The notes: generated from the sequence alone by a model not told the origin. A stretch of 64,000 nt of DNA from Kineosporia mesophila (GCF_021129235.1 NZ_JAJOMA010000007.1:235254-299253); one strand, 5' to 3'; positions 51,848 to 60,538 are shown, counted from the first letter of the stretch. Made by a program: numbers and translations.

Positions 51848-52687
51848 ATGGCAGACAACCAGGGGCACACGACGACCGCGGCGCCGGTGAACAACCACCC
51901 GGCCCCTGCCCAGAACGAGAACGAGACACAGGCCGCCCCGATGTGGGCGTCGCCGCAGCCCGCACCGGCCGGTCAGCCGGTGGCATCCGGGCCCGTGGCA
52001 TCCGGTCCGACCCAGACTCAGACACCGGTCCAGACCCAGGCTCAGCCCCCGATTCAGGGCCAGGCCCCGGGTCAGACCCAGGTTCAGGCTCCGGTCCAGT
52101 CCCCGGTCCAGGGGCAGGCCGTCGGCCTGAACGGTGGTTCGGCGGTCGCTCCGGCGCAGCCGTACGCCCAGCAGCCCCTGACCTTCGAGGTACCGCAGGA
52201 CCAGCTCGGGGGCGCGCCGGTGGCCGGTGGCCGTTCGGGGGCGTTCACCGACAAATTGAAGACGCCGGTGGCCGCGGCGGTCATCGGTGGTCTCCTGCTG
52301 CTCGGTGTCGGTTTCGCGACCGGCTACGTGGTCGGTCACGACCGGGGCGCGTCGTCGTCCAGCAGCACCGGCGGCCAGACCGGTTTCGGCGGTCAGGGCG
52401 GGTTCGGTGGCCAGGGCGGGTTCGGCGGTCAGGGTGGATTCGGTGGCCAGGGCGGTCAGTCCCAGCAGGGCACTCAGCAGTTCGGCCAGGGTGGTACCCA
52501 GGGCGGAACCGGTACTCAGGGTGGTACTCAAGGTGGAACCGGTACCCAGGGTGGCACTCAGGGCGGAACCGGGACGCAGGGCGGAACCGGCACCCAGCAG
52601 TTCGGTCAGGGCCAGGACGGCAGCGCCACGCAGGACGGCGCCACCACCACGGACGGCACCACCACGGATCTCTCGCAGACCCAGTGA
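51848..52687 (+). CDS. single-pass membrane protein with Gln-rich and FG/GTQ-repeat tails
   Basis: A 279-residue low-complexity protein. Residues 1-120 are Gln/Pro/Ala-rich with repeated TQ, VQ and GQ pairs. Residues about 145-168 form one membrane helix (TPVAAAVIGGLLLLGVGFATGYVVG). Beyond it are at least four QGGFGG units and then many TQGGTG units, encoded by DNA repeats. The C-terminal half is predicted outside the cell. I recognise no family. The ATG at 51848 is chosen over an ATG at 51809 because the shorter form opens MADNQGHTTT. Confidence 0.7.
   Translation: MADNQGHTTTAAPVNNHPAPAQNENETQAAPMWASPQPAPAGQPVASGPVASGPTQTQTPVQTQAQPPIQGQAPGQTQVQAPVQSPVQGQAVGLNGGSAVAPAQPYAQQPLTFEVPQDQLGGAPVAGGRSGAFTDKLKTPVAAAVIGGLLLLGVGFATGYVVGHDRGASSSSSTGGQTGFGGQGGFGGQGGFGGQGGFGGQGGQSQQGTQQFGQGGTQGGTGTQGGTQGGTGTQGGTQGGTGTQGGTGTQQFGQGQDGSATQDGATTTDGTTTDLSQTQ
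52381..52597. repeat. intragenic coding repeats (QGGFGG and TQGGTG blocks)
   Basis: Roughly four 18-bp units of the type GGTGGCCAGGGCGGGTTC (52381-52461) are followed by degenerate 12- to 30-bp units encoding TQGG and TGTQGG (52493-52597). Both blocks stay in frame, and third positions vary between units, so the protein repeat appears to be maintained. Confidence 0.8.
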
Positions 52688-52738
52688 GCCCGCGATGCCG
52701 ACCCGTCGCGAACATCTGAAAGACCCCCGGGACAGACC

Positions 52739-52808
52739 AGCGAGTACACGGCCCGTGCCGGCGGGACATCCCCTCCGGTGGCCCGGAAACACCGGCCGTG
52801 TACTCGCT
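52739..52808. other. 70-nt structured intergenic element with 15-bp inverted repeat
   Basis: AGCGAGTACACGGCC (52739-52753) and its exact reverse complement (52794-52808) enclose a 40-nt region with an inner CCGGTG/CACCGG stem. It lies 52 bp after the FG-rich gene. It could be a terminator, a processed small RNA or a remnant of a mobile element. Confidence 0.6.
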
Positions 52809-53080
52809 CGAAATCTGTCGGCGCGCGGTCCCCGGCTGCCCGGCCACCATCGCGATGGCCGACCGGTACCGAACGGCTCGGCAACCGTGGGTCACGGTCG
52901 CCGAGTGCTGTGACGCGCCTCCCGACACCCGTTGGACCAGGGTGCCGGGCGGGGCATCGTGCCGCCGAGCGAGCATTCTGCCGGTGTTCACCGGTCACTG
53001 ACAGGTGCACCCCCGCACTCGGAAAACCCACGTTGACGAGCTGATTTGTCGACGCCGAGGACCGGTGCGAGGGCGCCTGA
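52809..53080. other. intergenic region without recognised gene
   Basis: About 270 bp between the structured element and the DUF2089 stop. Short open frames exist but none has a ribosome binding site with coherent codon use. I see nothing else in it. Confidence 0.4.
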
Positions 53081-53497
53081 TCAGTTCCCGAGGATCGTAC
53101 GGGCGTCGTCCACACCCAGTTCCCCCGTCGCCAGGGCGCGCAGGGTGGCCAGCCGGGCCGCCTCGTCCGAGGGCTCGGGAGCATTACGTTCCGTCGCAGT
53201 GGGCCGCAGCCCGAGCTTGGCCAGAAGATCGTCGAACCGGGCCCGCGCCGTGGGGTAGCTGACCCCGAGATGGCGCTCGAGCTCCTTCATGTTGCCGCGG
53301 GAGGCGAGGAACACCCGCAGCACGTCCAGCTCCGACTCCTCCAGCGAGCAGAAGTCGCACTGGTGGAAGTGCCCGCTGATACCCGTGCCGCAGGCGTCAC
53401 AGCCGAGCTGGGTGACGTGCAGATCCTCGCTGCAGACCGGGCACTGCTGAGGTGCCCGGTACTCGCGGAGCCCGCCGTCCAGGGGACCTTGGCTCAC
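53081..53497 (-). CDS. DUF2089 family zinc-ribbon/HTH protein
   Basis: A 138-residue protein. An N-terminal zinc ribbon with three CxxC pairs (CPVC, CDAC, CDFC) is followed by a helix-turn-helix-like segment, FLASRGNMKELERHLGVSYPTARARFDDLLAKLG, as in DUF2089. The C-terminal ALATGELGVDDARTIL resembles a short SHOCT-like helix. It is translationally coupled (GTGA) to the upstream gene and probably regulates it or works with it. Confidence 0.88.
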   Translation of the reverse strand: MSQGPLDGGLREYRAPQQCPVCSEDLHVTQLGCDACGTGISGHFHQCDFCSLEESELDVLRVFLASRGNMKELERHLGVSYPTARARFDDLLAKLGLRPTATERNAPEPSDEAARLATLRALATGELGVDDARTILGN

Positions 53498-54360
53498 AGG
53501 GGCACCTCGTCCCAGACCTGGGCGCCGACCGTCACCGAGCTCATCACCGCGTCGATCTTCAGCAGGTCGCGGCCGTTGCCGACCACGGACTGCGTGATCT
53601 GGTCGTCCAGGGGCAGCGTGCTGACCGGCTGGTCGGGCAGCTGGAGCCGGCCCATCCGGTTCGTCCCGGAGATCCGCAGGTCACTGCCTTCCAGCAGGGT
53701 GAGCCGGGCGGACGACGACTCGGCGTAGAACCGGGACTCGCCCAGCGGCACGGCGCTGAGCTTCACCGACGACGACATCGCCTCGACGTCGAGCCGGCCG
53801 CGCAGCTTGTCGGCCTTGAGCGAGCTCGCCACGACCCGCGCCTTCAGCCCTCCGACCAGGCCGCTCAGCTTCACCTCGGCGCCGGTGGCCTCCAGCTCGA
53901 CCAGCAGCGCGGGGTTCACCCGCACCAGCAGCTGGTGCTCCTTCCACGACCGCGCCCAGGTGAGGGTCTTGGGCAGATCGCTGAAGCTGAAGCCGCCCAG
54001 CAGGTTGCCGCCCTGGCGGTTGGCCCGCTCGTCCAGCGGGCCGGTGCCCGAGACGACGAGGGTGCTGCCCTCCTGATTGATGCGGTGCGGCCCGCTCACG
54101 TAGAGCTGGGCCACGGTCGGGTCGGCCACCACCTGGACGGCCCGGTACGAGCCGAGCACGCGCACGGTGTCGATCGTGCCGTTGATCGGCGGGGTGCCGC
54201 CGGCCTGGGCCGCCGGACTGCCGAACGAGGGCGCCACGGGCGCCTCGGGTGTGCCGGACGTCTCCTGCGCCTTCTGCTCGTCCATGGCCTTCATGGCCGC
54301 CTCGGGGCTCATTTCCCCCGAGGCGACGCTCCGGAGAATCGCTTCCAGTTCGTCGCTCAT
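53494..54360 (-). CDS. SHOCT-like/DUF4097-type beta-helix protein
   Basis: A 288-residue protein. An N-terminal helical segment, MSDELEAILRSVASGEMSPEAAMKAM, is like SHOCT-type oligomerisation motifs. The rest is a repetitive beta structure (VELEATGAEVKLSGLVGGLKARV, LRGRLDVEAMSSSVKLSAV, SSSARLTLLEGSDLRISG), fitting DUF4097/YvlB-like proteins. No signal peptide. The ATG at 54360 gives the coherent start. It overlaps the DUF2089 gene downstream. A YvlB-type envelope-stress role is inferred from that pairing. Confidence 0.78.
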   Translation of the reverse strand: MSDELEAILRSVASGEMSPEAAMKAMDEQKAQETSGTPEAPVAPSFGSPAAQAGGTPPINGTIDTVRVLGSYRAVQVVADPTVAQLYVSGPHRINQEGSTLVVSGTGPLDERANRQGGNLLGGFSFSDLPKTLTWARSWKEHQLLVRVNPALLVELEATGAEVKLSGLVGGLKARVVASSLKADKLRGRLDVEAMSSSVKLSAVPLGESRFYAESSSARLTLLEGSDLRISGTNRMGRLQLPDQPVSTLPLDDQITQSVVGNGRDLLKIDAVMSSVTVGAQVWDEVPL

Positions 54361-54513
54361 GGGAATAGTTAAACTCGAGCTTCGACAAATGGAAACCCCG
54401 GCTTTCCACTTAGGGGTGGAAGTCAGGGGTGCGCCCCGAAATGCGGACCTGTCCGTACCGGTGAAGAGTGAGGACATCCCGACAACGGGTACCGATACGA
54501 CGGGAGGGCCGCC

Positions 54514-54687
54514 ATGAGCGCCACCGACAAGATCAAGAACACCGGCGAGAGCGTCGTCGGCAAGTTGAAGGAAGCCGTTGGCAAGGGCAAGGACGACGAG
54601 CGCCTCGAGAACGAGGGTCGCGCCGACCAGGCCTCCGCGGACTTCAAGCAGGCCGGCGAGCACGTCAAGGACGCTTTCAAGCACTGA
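54514..54687 (+). CDS. CsbD family stress protein
   Basis: A 57-residue hydrophilic protein, MSATDKIKNTGESVVGKLKE through HVKDAFKH, with the KIKGxxxxxxGKxK-type pattern of CsbD. Such proteins are general-stress proteins of unknown mechanism, often controlled by alternative sigma factors. GGGAGG lies upstream of the ATG. A GGGTAC hexamer at 54487-54492 could be a SigB-type -10, though no good -35 is seen. Divergent from the SHOCT/DUF4097 gene. Confidence 0.9.
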   Translation: MSATDKIKNTGESVVGKLKEAVGKGKDDERLENEGRADQASADFKQAGEHVKDAFKH

Positions 54688-54699
54688 CGTACCGACGGC

Positions 54700-54732
54700 G
54701 GAACCCCAGGACCCTCAGGGTCCTGGGGTTCC
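54700..54732 (+). terminator. terminator of the CsbD gene
   Basis: GGAACCCCAGGACCCT (54700-54715) and its exact reverse complement (54717-54732) flank a single base. The stem lies 12 bp after the CsbD stop and is followed by GCTGTTTG. Confidence 0.85.
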
Positions 54733-54761
54733 GCTGTTTGTGGCATCGGGTGCCAAAAAGC

Positions 54762-54806
54762 GCTTGCCGTCCTGCCTCGGAGGGGGATTCAGGCAGGACG
54801 GCAAGC
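54762..54806. other. second long hairpin between CsbD and marR-like genes
   Basis: GCTTGCCGTCCTGCCT (54762-54777) pairs exactly with AGGCAGGACGGCAAGC (54791-54806) around a 13-nt loop. A small TGGCA/TGCCA hairpin with an AAAA tail (54741-54759) lies just before it. It may be a terminator facing the other strand or part of a structured RNA. Confidence 0.6.
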
Positions 54807-54944
54807 TGTACTTGCAGAATCGGGGCAGTCGCAGCGCGGTGTCTCGGGGGGAAGACACGATGCGCGCGTAGTCGTTGCTCCGACAAGTATTATGGTGCCA
54901 CCTAGGTCGTTGCGCCGTCAACCAATACCGGTAAGCTGGACCGG

Positions 54945-55421
54945 GTGCACGAGAACGACGCCCCCGACCGTGGGGCCTGGCTGAACGAGACCGAGCAGTC
55001 CGCCTGGCGGGCCTACCTGGACAGCACCCGCATGCTCTTCGCGGCGCTCGACCGGCAGCTGGCGGCCGAGTCCGACCTGACGCTCACCGACTACGACATC
55101 CTGGTCCGCCTCGACGAGGCGCCGGGCGGCCGGCTGCGGATGCGCGAGCTGGCCGACCTCACCCTCTCCACCCGTAGCGGTGTCACCCGCGCCGTCACCC
55201 GGGCCGAGCAGGCCGGATGGGTGCGCCGGGTGGAGTGCGAGGAGGACCGGCGAGGCATGAACGCCGAGCTGACCGAGGCCGGCCGGGTCAAGCTCGCGGC
55301 CAGCGCCCCGGGGCACGTGCGGGCCGTGCGCGAGATGCTCATCGATCAGCTGACGCCGGAGCAGTTGTCCCAGCTCACCGAGATCGGCCGCCGGATGCAG
55401 GGCAAGCTCGACATCGGGTAG
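54945..55421 (+). CDS. MarR family transcriptional regulator
   Basis: A 158-residue winged-helix regulator. LTLTDYDILVRLDEAPGGRLRMRELADLTLSTRSGVTRAVTRAEQAGWVRRVECEEDRRGMNAELT covers the DNA-binding fold and wing. A TTGCGC-N16-TAAGCT promoter (54910-54937) ends seven bases before the GTG, so the transcript is probably leaderless. Its target is not evident; the following genes are a small hypothetical and a convergent oxygenase. Confidence 0.9.
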   Translation: MHENDAPDRGAWLNETEQSAWRAYLDSTRMLFAALDRQLAAESDLTLTDYDILVRLDEAPGGRLRMRELADLTLSTRSGVTRAVTRAEQAGWVRRVECEEDRRGMNAELTEAGRVKLAASAPGHVRAVREMLIDQLTPEQLSQLTEIGRRMQGKLDIG

Positions 55422-55460
55422 TTCACGACGGTCAAGCGGGGTCACCCGTTTGCCGATGCC

Positions 55461-55694
55461 GTGGACATGAACCCCACTGCCGCCCTGCTCGAACGCCTCC
55501 TCGGAATCGCCGAGGGGGTAGCCGCTTTCGGTGATCAGCTCGATGAGCCCACCGGTACCCGCCTGTCCGCCGCCGCCCGTGAGGCGATCGACGAGTACTG
55601 GGAGCAGATGCGCGGGTACCCGTCCGGTTCCCGCGCGTGGCGCGACGAGATCTTCGCCCTCCTGATGAGTACCCGGTACCGGGCGGCAGCCTAG
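55461..55694 (+). CDS. small hypothetical protein
   Basis: A 77-residue acidic helical protein (or 75 from the ATG at 55467) with no recognised domain: AALLERLLGIAEGVAAFGDQL, REAIDEYWEQM and RDEIFALLMSTRY. Codon use is coherent with neighbours. It lies 39 bp after the marR-like gene, and its stop overlaps the convergent oxygenase by 4 bp. No ribosome binding site is strong, so the gene is moderately supported. Confidence 0.5.
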   Translation: MDMNPTAALLERLLGIAEGVAAFGDQLDEPTGTRLSAAAREAIDEYWEQMRGYPSGSRAWRDEIFALLMSTRYRAAA

Positions 55695-56752
55695 GTCTGG
55701 ACGCCCAGGAGCGGTTCGGTGTCCCGGCTCGGGCTGGGCTTGACGGCCAGGCCCCGGGAATCGCTCTGCTGCGTCGCGAGATGCTCGGCCACGGTGACGG
55801 CCTCGTAGTGCGCCGGCTTCTCCTCGTCGGCGCAACCGGGTAGCACGGAGATGACCGCATCGGCGTTGCCGTCGTGGAAGAAGGCGGCCGAGCGCCGGCG
55901 CACCAGGCGACCCTCGTCGTCGGTGGGCGGCAGCACGCGGTGCCGCGGGGAGACCCAGCGGTCGTTGGTCCAGTGCGCCAGCAGGTCGCCCAGATTGACC
56001 AGAAGCGCACCGGCGGTAGGCATCACGTCGTGCCAGGAGCCGTCCTGATCGAGGATCTGCAGGCCCCGGATCTCCGGGTCGGCCCACATCACGGTGACAA
56101 TGCCGTGATCGGTGTGGGCTCCCATGCCGACCTGATCCGGCGTCAGCTGCTTTTCGTCGGCCGGGACGCGGTAGTTGTTCAGGCGCAGCACTTCCAGGGC
56201 GTGGTCCTGATAGCTCGCGAAGAAGTCCGCGTCCAGTCCCAGTGCCACGGCCATCACCGAGGTCACCTCGCGGGCGACCCGGGCGGCCTCGGAGAACCAG
56301 ATCATCACGCCCGGCTCGAAGCTCTCCGGGCGCAGCGGCCACAGGTTCGGCGCGTACTGCAGCTCGTCCAGCCCCAGGCCGGGGAAGTCGTCGGCGCTGC
56401 GGCCGACGTTGAACGCCTCGAACAGGTCGGCGGGGGAGTCGACGCCCAGGCTCAGGCTGAGGCGCTCGGCCCGCGGCGGGGTGTACCCGCGGTTGAACTC
56501 CGGTGACGCCGGGCGCAGCGCCTTCTTCTGCCACATCGGCAGGCCGAAGAAGCCGTCCATCGCGGCGATCATCCCGGTCTCCACCGCGGCCGGGATGCCG
56601 TGCCCGACCACCTGCACGAACCCGACGGTGGACGCGGCCCGGTCCAGTTCCGCGGCCACCAGAGCGCGATCGGCCGCCAGGCCGTCACGGAACGTGGCCA
56701 GGTCGATCGTCGGGATGTGCAGCTGACCGTCACGCGTGCGGGCTGTACTCAT
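55691..56752 (-). CDS. 2-oxoglutarate/Fe(II)-dependent dioxygenase (isopenicillin N synthase-like)
   Basis: A 353-residue oxygenase of the IPNS/gibberellin-oxidase-like family. The N-terminal DIOX_N region contains GFVQVVGHGIP. Iron ligands lie in GMGAHTDHG (His, Asp) and SPRHRVL (His), and the 2-oxoglutarate- or substrate-binding Arg lies in RRSAAFF. Substrate unknown. The ATG at 56752 gives the usual MSTARTRDGQLHIPTIDL opening. Confidence 0.9.
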   Translation of the reverse strand: MSTARTRDGQLHIPTIDLATFRDGLAADRALVAAELDRAASTVGFVQVVGHGIPAAVETGMIAAMDGFFGLPMWQKKALRPASPEFNRGYTPPRAERLSLSLGVDSPADLFEAFNVGRSADDFPGLGLDELQYAPNLWPLRPESFEPGVMIWFSEAARVAREVTSVMAVALGLDADFFASYQDHALEVLRLNNYRVPADEKQLTPDQVGMGAHTDHGIVTVMWADPEIRGLQILDQDGSWHDVMPTAGALLVNLGDLLAHWTNDRWVSPRHRVLPPTDDEGRLVRRRSAAFFHDGNADAVISVLPGCADEEKPAHYEAVTVAEHLATQQSDSRGLAVKPSPSRDTEPLLGVQT

Positions 56753-56928
56753 ACGCCTGAACTTCCCCTCCGTCACACCGTTGGGCTCGCGGGAGCCTGC
56801 TGACGAAGTTCCGACGGTACGGGCAGGCCATGAACACGGCGTTACGAAGCTCGGGCCTGGATTTCACCGTCGTTGCCGGTTGTTCAGCTCCGGCGCCGGC
56901 GTTGCCCTCGTTGTCCCACGTCTGTGGG

Positions 56929-58083
56929 TCAGATCGTGTAGGCCCAGGCCGGTGGTGCGGGACGCCGGGCGGTGCGCCAGGCGTTCAGGCTGCCGGTCGC
57001 GGCGACGATCCAGCCGGTGAGGAGGCCGGTGAACAGGGCCACGGCCAGGTAGCCGAGAGCGTCGGCACCGGTGGCCGCGGCCAGTCCCGCGGCCCCGGTC
57101 GCGCAGGTGCCGACCGGGAAGGTGAAGGCCCACCAGGTCGGGGCGAACGGCAGGCCCGGCGGGGTCCGCGCGGTGTGCAGGGTCAGGGTCAGACAGAGCG
57201 CGGCCCACAGCAGGGCGAAGCCCAGCACCGGAAGTCCGTAGATCACGCCGAAGGTGCGCAGGGCCGGGGCGAACGGATCGGCGACGGCCAGATCGGCGCG
57301 CCGGCCGATGGCGTTCGCGGCCGTCACCGACTGCCCCAGCGGGCCGAGCACGATCCACAGCGTCGGAACCAGTTTCGCCGGTGGCAGACCGTGCCGCAGC
57401 AGGCGGCCCCACACCTGCGTGACGACCAGGCCCGAGGCGATCAGGCTGATCCCGAACAGGCCGTACAACGTCAGTAGCAGGGTGAGCCTCGGCTGGCCCG
57501 CCGGCACGTGCGGCAGCAGGGCGGCCCCGGTCGCGGCGGAGACCATGGGCGGTACGACCGGCATCAGCCAGCCGCCGAACGCGGCGTCCGGACGGCGGGA
57601 ATCGGCGCCCAGGGTGCCGGTGATGTGCCAGTAGGGCACGGCCAGGGCGCTCGCCAGGCCCAGCGCCGTGCCGATCAGCCAGAGGGTCCACGCGACGGTC
57701 ACCGCCGCGGGCGCACCGATCACGTCCTCACCCACGAGCAGCGTTCCCGCACCCACCGTGAGCAGGGCCATCGGGGGTGCTCCGTAGAAGTGCGCGACGA
57801 CCGGGTGCCGGTGGTGCGACCGGGCCCGGTCCGGGTGCGAGATCCATTGCGCGGCCAGGGCCCCGCTCATCAGCACCAGCATCGCGGTGGCCAGAAGCCA
57901 GGCCCCGACGGCGAAATCGTGCACGCCCGGGGCGGTGGGCAGGCCCGGGGGCAGCGAGACGGCGGCCGTGGCGATGATCCCGGTGCCCATCACGGCGGCG
58001 AACCAGTTGGGTGCGATCGCCTCGACGGCAGTGAGGTTTTCGGTCGGGACGGACCGGGTCGGCCGGGGGATCGGATGGGTCAT
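56929..58083 (-). CDS. TDT family transporter (TehA/SLAC1-like)
   Basis: A 384-residue protein with ten membrane helices, opening with the family motif IAPNWFAAVMGTGIIATAAV. Others are YGLFGISLIASGLVVTQVWGRL and FAPTWWAFTFPVGTCATG. TDT members transport malate, tellurite, sulfite or anions; the substrate is not predictable here. The ATG at 58083 leaves a double palindrome in the intergenic region; an in-frame GTG at 58149 would overlap it. Divergent from the MMPL gene. Confidence 0.88.
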   Translation of the reverse strand: MTHPIPRPTRSVPTENLTAVEAIAPNWFAAVMGTGIIATAAVSLPPGLPTAPGVHDFAVGAWLLATAMLVLMSGALAAQWISHPDRARSHHRHPVVAHFYGAPPMALLTVGAGTLLVGEDVIGAPAAVTVAWTLWLIGTALGLASALAVPYWHITGTLGADSRRPDAAFGGWLMPVVPPMVSAATGAALLPHVPAGQPRLTLLLTLYGLFGISLIASGLVVTQVWGRLLRHGLPPAKLVPTLWIVLGPLGQSVTAANAIGRRADLAVADPFAPALRTFGVIYGLPVLGFALLWAALCLTLTLHTARTPPGLPFAPTWWAFTFPVGTCATGAAGLAAATGADALGYLAVALFTGLLTGWIVAATGSLNAWRTARRPAPPAWAYTI

Positions 58084-58144
58084 GGTCACGGTGTCGAGTC
58101 TGGTGCTCCGCGGGCCCGGGCGGAACGGGCCACGTGGTTGGCTC

Positions 58145-58165
58145 GTCACAAGGCTGCCTTGTGAC
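58145..58165. promoter_or_regulatory. perfect 10-1-10 palindrome, candidate operator
   Basis: GTCACAAGGC and its exact inverse are separated by a single T, in the divergent region between the TDT transporter and the MMPL exporter. Its shape fits a dimeric repressor site (TetR or MarR type). No regulator of those types adjoins. Confidence 0.65.
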
Positions 58166-58167
58166 CC

Positions 58168-58205
58168 CTACTACGCGGCTCAGGGCAGTACCGCGCCCGT
58201 AGTAG
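58168..58205. promoter_or_regulatory. second inverted repeat in the TDT/MMPL intergenic region
   Basis: CTACTACG and CGTAGTAG flank a 22-nt spacer, two bases beyond the first palindrome. It may be a second operator or part of a looped control region. Confidence 0.5.
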
Positions 58206-58333
58206 CTCCAGGTGTCGATGGCTGGACGATGTGCCCGGGCCCCAAGATCACGATCCTTCTAGTGGTGGGCACCGTTGCCCGCGATCGCAGTCAATCGAAG
58301 CCGGTCATCCCGCCCGGAGGGGACTCATCCGCC

Positions 58334-60538
58334 ATGTCCGCACTCGCCCGATGGTGCTACCAGCACCGGTACGTCGTTCTCGCGCTATGGATCACGCTGC
58401 TCGTCGGCCTGGGGGCCGCCAACGCGTCTCGCGGTACCGCGTACTCCGACGAGTTCAGCCTGCCCGGAACGGAATCCTCCAAGGCGCTGGATCTCCTGGA
58501 GCAGGCCAGCCCCGAACAGGCCGGTGACACCGGCCAGATCGTCGTCCACGCCGAGAACGGCAAGATCACCGACGCCGGGGTCCAGCAGCGGGTGTCGGCC
58601 ATGCTCGCCGAGGTCTCGAAGCTGTCCCACGTGTCCGGGGTGACCAGCCCCTACGACGAGGCCGGGGCCACGCAGGTCAGCCCGGACGGCACGATCGCCT
58701 TCGCCACCGTGCAGTTCGACGCCCTGGCCCCGGACATCCCGGTGCCGGACGTCGAGAAGGTCATCGACACCGCCCAGGCGATCGACGGCGACGGGGTGCA
58801 GGTCGAGCTCGGTGGTCAGGTGATCCAGAACGCCACCCAGGAGCCGCCGGGCGGCAGTGAGATCTTCGGGGTGATCGCGGCCGCGATCATCCTCTTCATC
58901 ACCTTCGGCTCGCTGTTCGCCAGCCTTATGCCGATCATGGTCGCGCTGTTCGGTGTCGGCGTGGGAATCCTTTCCATCGGCCAGCTCTCGCACGCCATGT
59001 CGCTCTCCTCGATCGCGCCCACCCTGGCCGCACTGATCGGTCTGGGCGTCGGTATCGACTACGCGCTCTTCATCGTCACCCGCTACCGCAACGGCCTGAA
59101 GTCCGGTCTGCAGCCCGAGGACGCGGCCATCCGGGCGCTGAACACCTCCGGTCGCGCAGTGCTTTTCGCCGGCGGCACCGTGGTGATCGCACTGCTGGGC
59201 CTGCTCGTGCTGAACGTCAACTTCCTGGCCGGCATGGGTATCGGCGCCGCGATCACGGTGCTGGCCACCGTCGCGGCCGCCATCACCCTGCTGCCCGCCG
59301 CCCTGGGTATGCTCGGCGTGCGCCTGCTCAGCCGTCGTGAGCGGCGTGCCCTGGCCGAGCACGGTCCTTCGGAAAGCCATGCCCGTCAGGGATTCTGGGG
59401 TCGCTGGGCGAAGCTGATCGAGCGCCGCAAGCTGCTCTTCGGGCTGGTCGCCACCGCGTTGATCGTGGTGCTGTCGCTGCCCACCCTGTCGCTGCGCCTG
59501 GGATCGTCCGACGCCGGTAACGACCCGTCCGACAGCACCACCCGTCAGGCCTACGACCTGCTGGCCGAGGGCTTCGGCCCGGGCTCGAACGGCCCGCTGC
59601 TGCTGGTCGCCGAGCTGGGTTCCGACGCCGACGCCCAGGCGCTCACCGCGCTGGCCGACACGATCCAGGACACCCCCGGGGTCGCCGCGGTGGCGGCGGT
59701 TCCGGTGCAGCCCGGCGCCACGCTCGGCATGATCCAGGTCGTCCCGACCACCTCGCCGCAGGACGCGAAGACCAGTGAGCTGATCCAGCACCTGCGCAAG
59801 GACGTGATCCCGCCGGCCGAGAGCGGCACCTCGATGCAGGTGTACGTGGGTGGCGCGACCGCGATCTTCGACGACTTCGCCGACGTGCTCACCGGCAAGC
59901 TGCCGTTGTTCATCGGCGTGATCGTGGCCCTGGGCTGCCTGCTGCTGCTCCTGGCCTTCCGCAGCATCGTGGTGTCCCTGACCGCGGCGGTGATGAACCT
60001 GATCGCCGCGGCCGCCTCGTTCGGTGTGCTGGTGGCCGTGTTCCAGTGGGGCTGGGGCTCCTCGGCCATCGGGGCCGGGCCGGGCGGTCCGGTCGAGGCC
60101 TTCCTGCCGGTGATCATGCTGGCGATCCTGTTCGGCCTGTCGATGGACTACCAGGTGTTCCTGGTCAGCCGCATGCACGAGGAGTGGCAGCACAGCCGCG
60201 ACAACGCCCGGGCGGTGACGGTCGGGCAGGCCGAGACCGGACGGGTGATCACGGCGGCGGCGCTGATCATGATCTTCGTGTTCGCGGCCTTCATCCTCGA
60301 GGGCCAGCGGATCATCGCGGAGTTCGGTGTCGGCCTGGCCGCGGCCGTCGCGATCGACGCCTTCCTGATCCGGACGATCCTGGTGCCGGCGGTCATGCAC
60401 GGTCTCGGCAACGCCAACTGGTGGTTGCCGGGCTGGCTCGACCGGATCCTGCCGCACCTGTCGGTCGACCCGGCCGACGAGCCGCTGCCCGACGCGACCG
60501 CGGACGAGCCCCCGGCTGCCGAACTGGTGTCCCGCTAA
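58334..60538 (+). CDS. MMPL family (RND-type) exporter
   Basis: A 734-residue membrane transporter with 12 helices in two repeats, each with a large extracytoplasmic loop. Features: YSDEFSLPGTESSKALDLLEQ, GLGVGIDYALFIVTRYR, and the second-repeat GLSMDYQVFLVSRMHEEW, which carry the proton-relay Asp-Tyr pairs. It probably exports lipids or a hydrophobic drug. The ATG follows GGAGGGG by about eleven bases. It is followed 26 bp later by a two-component system. Confidence 0.92.
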   Translation: MSALARWCYQHRYVVLALWITLLVGLGAANASRGTAYSDEFSLPGTESSKALDLLEQASPEQAGDTGQIVVHAENGKITDAGVQQRVSAMLAEVSKLSHVSGVTSPYDEAGATQVSPDGTIAFATVQFDALAPDIPVPDVEKVIDTAQAIDGDGVQVELGGQVIQNATQEPPGGSEIFGVIAAAIILFITFGSLFASLMPIMVALFGVGVGILSIGQLSHAMSLSSIAPTLAALIGLGVGIDYALFIVTRYRNGLKSGLQPEDAAIRALNTSGRAVLFAGGTVVIALLGLLVLNVNFLAGMGIGAAITVLATVAAAITLLPAALGMLGVRLLSRRERRALAEHGPSESHARQGFWGRWAKLIERRKLLFGLVATALIVVLSLPTLSLRLGSSDAGNDPSDSTTRQAYDLLAEGFGPGSNGPLLLVAELGSDADAQALTALADTIQDTPGVAAVAAVPVQPGATLGMIQVVPTTSPQDAKTSELIQHLRKDVIPPAESGTSMQVYVGGATAIFDDFADVLTGKLPLFIGVIVALGCLLLLLAFRSIVVSLTAAVMNLIAAAASFGVLVAVFQWGWGSSAIGAGPGGPVEAFLPVIMLAILFGLSMDYQVFLVSRMHEEWQHSRDNARAVTVGQAETGRVITAAALIMIFVFAAFILEGQRIIAEFGVGLAAAVAIDAFLIRTILVPAVMHGLGNANWWLPGWLDRILPHLSVDPADEPLPDATADEPPAAELVSR

